Positions 18,611-26,039 of a DNA stretch of 26,039 nucleotides are shown piece by piece. How positions within the stretch are numbered: the stretch's first letter is position 1; each line of letters starts with the position of its first letter. Source of the DNA: Heterostelium multicystogenum (lineage: Eukaryota; Evosea; Eumycetozoa; Acytosteliales; Acytosteliaceae); the NCBI GenBank assembly GCA_003667245.1, contig RCNN01000249.1, positions 1 to 26,039 of the forward strand, in the 5' to 3' direction. Made by a program: the position numbers and the translations under genes. The notes below the pieces were generated by a model. The model ran no database searches and was not told where the DNA came from. It saw only the letters and a program-made list of their open reading frames with translations.

Positions 18611-20448
18611 ATGGATGTGCGATCCCCTTTGGCCAGCCTTGGCCTGTGTGCGGCGTTTGCTGATGGGCAGCGGTTGTTCCCCAAGCGATGAACACAAGCA
18701 AGCCAGTCTCGAAGAGAAAACCGCCAAGTTCGAACAATCCCTGGACGCCATCCAGGACCCCAAGCTCAAGGACGCCGTGTCCGAGCTTGGAGGCTCGCTG
18801 CTGTTGCTGGAACGGGCACGGGCCAAGCTCGCCACCAAGCCCATCGAGGCCGAGTACAGCGAAGACGCCCTGGCGCTGCTCAAGCATTACCCTACGCCGC
18901 AGGCCCTGGTCGATACCTACATCAATGGCCTGTTGTCCTGCGCAAGGCGTCCCATTCGGACTACCTGACGGACCTGCAGCCGATCTCCCGTTCAACTTCA
19001 ACATGCCCGACCAGTTCCCTTCCCACACGGCCTGGAATGGCAGTCGGTGACCCTGAGCAACAACAAGGTCATCCCGTTCCAGCCGGAATGGTCGGAAACC
19101 GACCCGGGCATCCAGTTGAGCCCCACCAGTTCCAACCTGACCAACCCCGATGACCTGACGGTGACCTACCCGTTCGTCGAAGGCGTCGAGACGGAGAACA
19201 AAAGCCAGCCGCAGCCCGTCACCCTCAAGGGCAAGGTGGAAGTGATTGCCCCGCGTAAAGTCTTCACCTTCGACTTGGCGAAAAAGGACGTGGGCCGAAA
19301 GCGCACCGAAAGAAAACGTCACGGTCACCCTGCTGGCCCTGGAAAAGAACTACGCCGAGATCGAACTGACCAACAGCGCCCCGCTGGCGCCGGAAGTCGC
19401 GGACGAATCGCCGAACCCGTTGCTGGTGCAGGCTCGTGACACCACCGGGCAAATTTCTCTCGCGCTCGGGCTCGATCAACGAAAACGCCGCGCAACTGGC
19501 GTTCTACGAAGAAGCAACTGGCCGAAATGCAGAAGCAGAAGGCCTGGTCCGACGCCTTCGAGAAACAGCTGGAAGACGAGCAGAAAGCCTTCGAGCTCAA
19601 GCAGAACAGCCATTACACCAAGGTGTACTTCAATGGCCTGATCGACAATGTGCAAGTCAGCGTGCTCGACTTTTCCAGGCCACGGTGACCCGCAAGGACC
19701 TGGACCTGCCCGTACGGCGCTTCGACAAGAACAGCCTGGAAAAAACCGTACAGCCGTTGCCGATGCCCGTCACCGTGTATGACGACCAGGCCGCGGATTG
19801 GCTCAAGGACGCCACCCTGTCCGAAGACCACTGAAGAAAAGCGTCACCATCAAACCAGTCGGTGGATGACGCCCAGTTGCGGCGCACGTTGAGTTCGATC
19901 ACCCCTACACCTTCAACGACGACCTGCTGGGCGAGGACCGCGGCGGCGGCGATGCCCCGGTGACGTTCCTCACCGCCAACGACGAAGGCAAGCTTGGCGA
20001 GCCGATCGAACTGCCCGCTGAAGCCTACGAGGTCGACCCGGGGCGCGGCACCATCACCTATGACTTGAACCTGTTTCCTGAAAACCCGGGGTTTGCCGTC
20101 GGATCGATGCCGCTGTTCCTGGCGACCATCGAGAAAGGCAGCCTCACTGCCGGGCAACTGCCCAAGGGCCTGGAGCTGAAGGACAACGCGCTGATTGTCG
20201 ACCAGAAGCTGTTCCCCTCTGACAGCTGGCGGTTCTATGCCAAGGACGCCAGCGGCAACTACCTGAAGGAAATTCTCGGCGTCAGCCACCGCGCCGAGGA
20301 ATACGGCACGGCGCTGTTCGACGTGCATTACTTCTACGGCCAGCCGACGACATTGGAAACCTACCAGCGCACCGGCCTGGACACGGTGCAGTATGGGTTT
20401 GAGGTGAAGCTGGACAAACCCGAGGCGGCCCCTGCCCCCAAGCCATAG
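18611..20448 (+). CDS. Large putative lipoprotein of unknown function, heavily frameshifted
   Basis: I recognise no named family. Read across frames it forms one protein of about 610 residues from ATG 18611 (MDVRSPLASLGLCAAF), passing after a one-base change into LMGSGC, which looks like a lipobox. It is therefore probably lipidated by the pathway that ends with LspA. Features: an early charged region with LDAIQDPKLKDAVSELGGSL, repeated beta-like segments (VTLKGKVEVIAPRKVFTFDL, VTVTLLALEKNYAEIELTN), a glutamine/lysine-rich probable coiled coil near 19510-19600 (KQLAEMQKQKAWSDAFEKQL), and a long C-terminal open frame (19960-20448) with ITYDLNLFPENPGF and VQYGFEVKLDKPE, ending in a Pro/Ala tail. 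At least seven one-base breaks occur (near 18665, 18940, 18990, 19300, 19450, 19670 and 19830-19890). An extended -10 (TGCTAGTGT, 18554-18562) is a weak promoter candidate. Confidence 0.7.
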
Positions 20449-20458
20449 CCCCCCCCCG

Positions 20459-20496
20459 CCCCCGTAGCAGCTGTCGAGCGCCAGCTGCTACGGGGG
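20459..20496. repeat. REP-like hairpin after the lipoprotein gene
   Basis: A perfect 15-base inverted repeat (CCCCCGTAGCAGCTG / CAGCTGCTACGGGGG) surrounds an 8-base loop. It lies ten bases past the lipoprotein stop, between two converging genes. No T run follows. It is of the GTAGCAGCTG type common in fluorescent Pseudomonas, and could serve as a two-way barrier. Confidence 0.75.
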
Positions 20497-20504
20497 GAGT
20501 GCGG

Positions 20505-20830
20505 TCAGCGGATATCGCTTAGCACCGTCTGCCGCCCACCGTTGAGTTGTCGCAAGTGCGCCTGCAGGTGCAGGCACCAGATCTGCGGGTCGTCAGCCAG
20601 CTCGTACCCGTGCAGGGTCAGGCTTTCAACAATCGAATCGAGGATGGTTTGTGCCACGAAAGGTCCGTGGAACGGGCCTTGGGACTTGATGGTGGAGGGT
20701 TGTTCGCGGTCATTCCGGCGGCAAACAACAAGGTCCACATCCCGGTATCCCCCGCGAGAGGGCGAATGGAACATTCGATACGGGTGACCAGGCCCAGGCA
20801 CTGGCGGGTGAGGCAGAGGTTGCGCGACAT
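20505..20830 (-). CDS. Small conserved protein of unknown function, one frameshift
   Basis: About 108 residues from ATG 20830 (MSRNLCLTRQCLGLVTRIEC), with GAGGGT nine bases before it. The first frame reads SIRPLAGDTGMWTLLFAAGM. A break near 20710 then passes to EQPSTIKSQGPFHGPFVAQT, ILDSIVESLTLHGYELADDP and WCLHLQAHLRQLNGG, ending VLSDIR. No signal peptide or known motif is seen. Its position next to the Lon-like protease suggests the equivalent of PAO1 PA4575, from memory. A predominantly alpha/beta cytosolic protein is likely, with no further clue to function. A change of one base joins the two frames smoothly, so the gene is probably intact in the organism. Confidence 0.68.
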
Positions 20831-20985
20831 GGCGGCGACCCTCGTAGATCCGGTATTCAGCCTCGCAGGGCAAGACTGTTTTCTATCCAGCGACTCCTGT
20901 GGCTATCCCTTGAGCTGAGAATAGAAGAAACCCGGTACAAACCAAGGCTGGGGGACCAACGGATGACTGCCGTCACGACGGCGTC

Positions 20986-21027
20986 AAAAATATGCCGAAG
21001 GGACCTGGAACCAGGCCCCTTCGGCAT
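20986..21027 (-). terminator. Intrinsic terminator of the Lon-like protease gene
   Basis: On the minus strand a long stem (ATGCCGAAGGGGCCTGG with CCAGGTCCCTTCGGCAT, one mismatch) is followed by ATTTTT. It lies just past the stop at 21031. Confidence 0.88.
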
Positions 21028-21030
21028 TGA

Positions 21031-23473
21031 TTACACCGGCTTGGTCTCAGCCAGTGCTTCCTGCGCCAACTCCTTCTCGGCTTCCTTCAGGTCATCTTCA
21101 CTGATCATCTCGGCGATCGCCCGCAGACGCTCCACCACCCGCGCATTGACGCTGCCTTCGGGGAATTGCCCCTCCTCGTCGGGCGAACCCGCAGGCTCAC
21201 CCACCAGCAGGCTCAAGGCCTCGTCGGCCTGACGCACCGCATAGACGTGGAATTGCCCCTGCCGCACGGCCTGCAACACCTTCTCATCGAGCATCAGTGT
21301 CGCGACGTTGGCCTGGGGAATGATCGCCCCCTGCTCGCCGGTCAGCCCGCGGGCCTCGCAAAGACGGAAGAAACCTTCGATCTTCTCGTTGACCCCGCCG
21401 ACCGCCTGCACCTCACCAAACTGGTTGATCGAGCCGGTGATGGCAAAGCACTGCTTGAGCGGCGTCTTCGACAGGGCCGAGATCAAGGTGCAGGCTTCGC
21501 CCAGGGACGCGCTGTCGCCGTCGACATAGCCGTAGGACTGCTCCAGGGCGATACTCGCCGAGATCGCCAAACGGGAATTCCTGGGCATAACGGCTGCCCA
21601 GGTAACCGGTGAGGATCATCACGCCCTTGGAGTGAATCGGCTGGCCGAGGTTAACTTCACGCTCGATATCGACGATGCCGCTGCCGCCCGGGTACACCGT
21701 GGCAGAAATCCGCGCCGGCACACCGAACGCGGAGTCACCCACCTCCAGCACCGTCAGCCCGTTGCACTTGCCCACCGCCGCGCCGGCGGTGTCGATCAGG
21801 ATCACCCCGGCGAGCATGTCGTCGAGAATCCGCGCCGACACCCGCCCGGTGCGCGTGGCCTTGGCCTTGAGTGCGCGCTCGATGTGCCCGGAGTCGGTGC
21901 GCTCATCACCGGCCAGGTGACGAATGAAGTCCGCTTCGCTGACCAGCTGGAACAAATCACCGATACGCGCCGACAAGCGGCCCTGGTTCTCCGCCAACCG
22001 CGCGCTGTAGGTCGCCAGCCGCGCCACCGCATCGGAGGTCAACGGCGCCATGCCTTCTTCCGAGGTGCGGGTTTTCAGCAACTGGCGAACTGCTCCAGGC
22101 TTTCATCCACCATCGGGATGTCTTCGTCAAAATCCACCAGTACCCGGAACATCTCCTGGAAGTCCGGATCCGCGTCCTGCAACGCGTAGTACAACTGGCG
22201 GGAGCCGATGATGATCACCTTGAGCTGCAACGGGAATCACTTGCGGGTTGAGGGTCACCGTGGCCAGGCGGCCCAGTTCGCCCAGCGGTGATTCCATCTT
22301 CAGCTTGCGCGATTGCAAGGCACGCTTGAGGGCGTCCCATACAAACGGCTCGCTGAGCATCTTCTCGGCTTCAAGGATCAGGAAACCACCGTTGGCACGA
22401 TGCAGCGCACCCGGGCGCAATTGGCGATAGGTGGTGTAGAGCGCGCCCTGGTCGGTGCTGTATTCAATACGACCGAACAGGTTGTCGTAGGTCGGATGCG
22501 GCTCGAAGACCACCGGGGGCGCCACCGTTGATCGGATGCCCCACCACCAGGCTCGGGCAGTACTGTTCTTCCAGCAACTTGCGGGCCTGGGCGTCGGTTT
22601 TCGCGTCGTCCACCAACTGCTCGACCACGGTTTTCAGCAGGTAGACCTGCATCGCCTGCAAGTAGCCGCAGACGGCCGCGTTCTCCGCATATTTTTTCGG
22701 ACAACGGCGCCAGCAGTGGCTGCAAGGCCAGCGTGATGGTTTCTTCGTTGAACTGGCGCATCTGGTTATTGGACTCGCGCTTCCACTGGGGCAGGCTGGC
22801 GAGTTCTTCGTTGAGGCGTTCTTCCAGTTCGGAAATATCGGTGTGGAAACGCTCGCGGTCGGCTTCGGGCAACTGCGAGAACTCGGCCTCGTCCAGGGCC
22901 TTGCCGTCGAGCATCGGGGTAAACGCTATGTTGGTGCTGTCACGGTACAGCGCCACGTCTTTTTCCAGGGCCAGGCGCTCGATGACGTCCAGGGCACGGT
23001 CGTAACGCTGGTTGAAGGCACGGTCGATGGCGCTTTTGCGCTGTTGATACGTCGGGTGTTCAAACACCGCCGGGAAGGTCGCGACCAGGTTGTCGATCAG
23101 GCCGTTGATATCGGAGATGAACGCGGCAGCACCGCCCGCAGGCAGTTCCAGCGCGCGGGGTTCGCGAGGCTCATCGAAATTATTGACGTAGACCCAGTCG
23201 GCCGGGGTCTGCAGGCGCTTGCCTTCGGCCTTGAGGTAGCGTTTGACGAACGAAAAGCGCCCGGTACCGGGCTCGCCCATCACAAATACGTTGTAACCGG
23301 GGCGTGGCATGGCCACACCAAACTGCAAGGCTTCGACCGCACGTTCCTGGCCAAGCACACCGCGAAAGGGCTCCAAATCATTGGTGGTCGAGAAGCTGAA
23401 CTGTTCAGCGGAAAAAAGGACGAGTCAGCGCTTCGGGCGCTAGACGCAAGCTGGCAGCAACAGGATCAGGCAT
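21031..23473 (-). CDS. Lon-like ATP-dependent protease (AAA_32/LonB-like), frameshifted
   Basis: Lon-family protease with an N-terminal ATPase-like part, related to E. coli YcbZ (LonH) type proteins. It starts MPDPVAASLRLAPEALTRPF at 23473, with TAAGGAAG upstream. The nucleotide loop reads GEPGTGRFS (residues ~66-74), with Arg in place of the usual Lys. A middle region (about residues 150-330) is helical, with YCPSLVVGHPING and HRANGGFLILEAEKML. The C-terminal Lon protease domain has YGYVDGDSASLGEACTLISA, carrying the catalytic Ser, and QAVGGVNEKIEGFF, carrying the catalytic Lys. The frame breaks near 23415, 22695, 22528, 22225, 22085 and 21580. The span fits about 813 residues. The corresponding PAO1 gene, PA4576, is annotated as a probable ATP-dependent protease. 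It is monocistronic, closed by a terminator. Confidence 0.93.
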
Positions 23474-23740
23474 CGGGCTTCCTTACATCAGGCGGGGCAG
23501 ATGACGGCATTCTGGCGCCGGGTTGGGCCGGCTGGCAAGGACGGCTTGGGGAAAGCATAGACCCGTGTTCGGGGCTGTAAAAAAACCGAGTGTTTCCGGC
23601 TTGTTTCATAAAAAGTCACGGAACCCTTGGATCATGCCTAAACTCCAACCTGCTGCGGGTTGGACTAATAACCGACCCCTAGGGTGCTGTCAGGCACCTG
23701 AACCCTTGTCCATTGGTTTGCACACAAAGAGAACAAAGCT
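23474..23740. other. Divergent intergenic region, Lon-like protease and DUF3015 gene
   Basis: The 267 bases hold no supported gene. A run of A at 23580-23587 and two small hairpins, CCAACC/GGTTGG at about 23647-23664 and GGTGC/GCACC at about 23682-23697, are visible. AAAGAGAAC before the DUF3015 ATG serves as ribosome site. I find no convincing promoter pair on either strand. Confidence 0.4.
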
Positions 23741-24231
23741 ATGAAACGGAATCCTTCTCGGTACTCTCTTCACCGTCGTCTCCCTCAATGCAATGGCAGA
23801 AGCGCCAGGTGGCCCGAACTGCGGTTGGGGCAACATGTTGTTCGAAGGCCAACGCGGCACTCCGGCTCACTTCCTGGCCTCCACCACCAACGGTACCTCG
23901 GGTAACGCCACGTTCGGCATGACCTCGGGCACCAACGGCTGCAAGCACCAACAGCGCACTGACCTACGGTGGCAAATCGTGGATTGCCATGAATGGCATG
24001 ATGAACGAGCTGTCCGAAGACATGGCCAAGGGTAACGGCGAAGCGCTGACTACCTACGCTGTAGTACTGGGCGTTGCTCCTGAAGACCGCGAGCACTTTG
24101 CCGCTGTGACTCACGAGCACTTCCAGCAAATCTTCAGCAAGGCTGACGTAACCGCTGATGACGTGCACAACAACACCCTGGCTGTACTGAAAAGCGACAC
24201 CCGTCTGGCGAAATACGCTACCCAGGCTTAA
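23741..24231 (+). CDS. DUF3015 family secreted protein, two frameshifts
   Basis: Exported protein of unknown function. The ATG at 23741 gives MKR and then, after one extra A near 23751, ILLGTLFTVVSLNAMAEAPG, a signal peptide cleaved probably after AMA. The mature part begins APGGPNCGWGNMLFEGQRG, the conserved start of DUF3015 proteins, then HFLASTTNGTSGNATFGMTS and GTNGC. An extra A near 23942 leads to STNSALTYGGKSWIAMNGMM, NELSEDMAKGNGEALTTYAV, and an ending with HFQQIFSKADVTADDVHNNT. The span fits 162 residues plus two inserted bases. Two cysteines (CGWG and NGC) could form a disulfide in the periplasm. It is closed by a UUCG-loop terminator and followed by the DUF4105 gene on the same strand. 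Confidence 0.92.
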
Positions 24232-24241
24232 GCTCGACCCG

Positions 24242-24272
24242 CCCGTGCCTTTCGAGGCACGGGTTTTATTAT
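24242..24272 (+). terminator. Intrinsic terminator of the DUF3015 gene
   Basis: A nine-base stem CCCGTGCCT / AGGCACGGG with a TTCG tetraloop is followed by TTTTATTATTTTT. It starts ten bases after the stop and is a textbook stable hairpin. Confidence 0.92.
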
Positions 24273-24322
24273 TTTTGGACCTGCCTCCCCTTTGGGTCTT
24301 TATCTCGACTTAAGTTGCCCAC

Positions 24323-26039
24323 ATGCTCAAACGCCTTGCCTACCTGGCACTCTTCGCCTGCGCCCCGCTTTATGCGGCGCCGCACCTGATGATCAACGTT
24401 TGCAGCAACTGGCCAACGACCCGTTCTGGCTTTCGCTGGGGCACTACGAATCCGGCAAGTTCAAAGGCTGGCGTAGCTATGTCAGCGACAAGAAATTCTT
24501 TCCTCGCTCCGATGGCGCCCACCATCCGGACCAGGAGCTGAAGGCCACTGTCGAGGCGCTGTATGCCCCGGCCAGCCTCGGCGAAAAGCACGCCCAATGC
24601 GTTTACCCGGCACGTACACGCTGGCTCAAGGACCAGTTGCACTGAGCGACTTGCCGGCGCTGGACTGCAAGGAGTTCAAGCAATGGTTCAAGGACGTCGC
24701 CCCCCACAGCGCGGTGATGATCTTCCCGGCGGCCTACCTCAACAGCCCGTCATCAATGTTCGGCCATACCCTGCTGCGCATCGACCAGGCTGATGTGCAG
24801 AGCAACAACACCGCCCTGCTCAGCTACGCGATCAACTTTGGCGCCTATATCGAAGGCTCGGACAACAGCATCCTCTACGCCTGGAAGGGCCTGATGGGCG
24901 GCTACCCGGGCCTGTTCGCGCTGGTGCCCTACCAGGAAAAACTCTCGGAATACCGTAGCCTGGAGAACCGCGACCTGTGGGAATACCGCCTGAACCTGAC
25001 CCAGGTCGAGACCGAGCGCATGGTCGAGCACGTGTGGGAACTCAAGCAGATCCAATTCGACTATTTCTTCTTCGACGAAAACTGCTCCTATCGCCTGCTG
25101 GAACTGCTGCAAGTGGCCCGCCCAAGCCTGCGGTTAACCGAACAATTCCCGCTGACCGCGATCCCTACCGACACGGTAAAAGCCGTGAAAGAAGCCGGCC
25201 TGGTGGAGAAAATCGATTACCGCCCTTCCCGTGAACGGGAGCTGCTGGAACGCGCAAAGCCGCTGGACAGCGACGAGCAGCAATGGGTGCTGAAGATCAG
25301 CGACGACCAGAAACAACTGCAGGACCCGGCGTTCAAGGCCATCGCCAAAGACCGCAGGCCCTGATTATCGACGCCGCCTACCGCCTTGGCCGCTACCGCG
25401 CCAACGGCCTGGAGCGCGACACCGAACGTTCCCAGCGCAGCTTCGAACTGCTGCGGGCGATCAACCAGAACCCGGCGCCGGACCTGAAGATCGAACGCCC
25501 CGGCCTGCCCGAAGACGGCCACGAATCCCCGCACCTGGCAAGCCCGGCATCGGCACCCGGGGCGACAAGGCTTTTCGGCGAATACGGCCTGCGCATGGCT
25601 ACCACGACCTGAACGACAACGCCGAAGGCTTCCCCTGGGCGCGCAGATTGAAATCCTGCAAATGAAACTGCGCCAGTACGAAGGCAACCACTGGCAATTG
25701 CAGCAACTGGATCTGGCAACCATTCCGCTCACTGACCCCACGCAACGAGCTGCTGCAGCCGTGGTCGTGGCAAGTCACCGGCGGCCTGGAGCGCGTACCG
25801 GGCAAGCATGACGACGAGACACTCGTCAGCCACGTCAACGGTGGCGCGGGCGGCACCTGGCAACTGCGCGACGACAATGCTTGGCTTCGCCCTCGGCACC
25901 GTGCGCGTGGAGCACAACAGCGACTTCGGTGAAGCCATCTCCCCCGCTGCCGGGTTCAATACAGGTGTGTTGTGGCGCAAACCCGCTGGGCAACCTGAGC
26001 CTGGAGGCCAAGGGTGACTTCTTCACCAAATGGCGAGGT
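24323..26039 (+). CDS. DUF4105 family membrane-associated protein, partial, frameshifted
   Basis: DUF4105 protein of unknown function, truncated by the window end. The ATG at 24323 gives MLKRLAYLALFACAPLYAAP, a signal peptide. After a lost base near 24387 follows QRLQQLANDPFWLSLGHYES and KGWRSYVSDKKFF. After another near 24640 comes ALDCKEFKQWFKDV, then MIFPAAYLNSPSSMFGHTLL, the DUF4105 core, followed by YSGAL-like LLSYAINFGAYIEGSDNSIL and FFFDENCSYRLLELLQVARP. The Asn-Cys-Ser of DENCS and the His of FGHT are conserved and recall a cysteine-histidine hydrolase pair, though this is inference. Later frames contain LGRYRANGLERDTERSQRSF and beta-strand repeats (LLQPWSWQVTGGLERVPGKH) suggesting a barrel or beta-rich C-terminus. 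Further breaks lie near 25350, 25535-25600, 25640, 25735 and 25880. Confidence 0.88.

Overview
The window is an ordinary chromosomal segment of a fluorescent Pseudomonas (P. fluorescens complex, by inference). The basis is gene content and order, which match from memory the P. aeruginosa PAO1 stretch from about PA4548 to the mid PA4570s, together with Pseudomonas-type REP palindromes and GC-rich codon use. No phage, transposon, CRISPR array, tRNA or rRNA is visible.

Layout. 1-3160: the start of thiO and a minor-pilin cluster (pilV-pilW-pilX-pilE, minus strand) with fimT diverging on the plus strand. 3114-8913: a minus-strand housekeeping run of ribF-ileS-lspA-fkpB-ispH. 9032-11103: murJ (minus) diverging from rpsT (plus). 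11204-12804: proB-creA (minus). 12928-14153: obgE (minus). 14348-14972: rplU-rpmA (minus), diverging from ispB (plus, 15212-16180). 16369-17216: a zinc-ribbon protein (YjdM type) and a small unknown gene behind a Fur-box-like site. 17221-18442: fklB and a YqhA/UPF0114 membrane protein (minus). 18611-20448: a large lipoprotein of unknown function (plus). 20505-23473: a small unknown gene and a Lon-like AAA protease (minus). 23741-26039: a DUF3015 protein and a DUF4105 protein (plus, the latter cut by the window end).

Functional themes are surface appendage assembly (pilins), isoprenoid and quinone precursors (ispH, ispB), envelope biogenesis (murJ, lspA), translation and ribosome assembly (ileS, rpsT, rplU, rpmA, obgE), folding (fkpB, fklB), flavin cofactors (ribF) and proline synthesis (proB).

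The most important caution is that many genes carry single-base frameshifts, including essential ones (ileS, ispH, obgE). Nearly all those I resolved are gains or losses of one base, often in a homopolymer. They crowd toward both ends of the window and are absent from about 6.4 to 13.4 kb. I read them as sequence errors rather than gene decay. Broken genes are therefore given as whole genes, with the breaks noted. I did not find a convincing undescribed multi-gene system. The best leads are the Fur-box small gene, the large lipoprotein and the DUF3015-DUF4105 pair.
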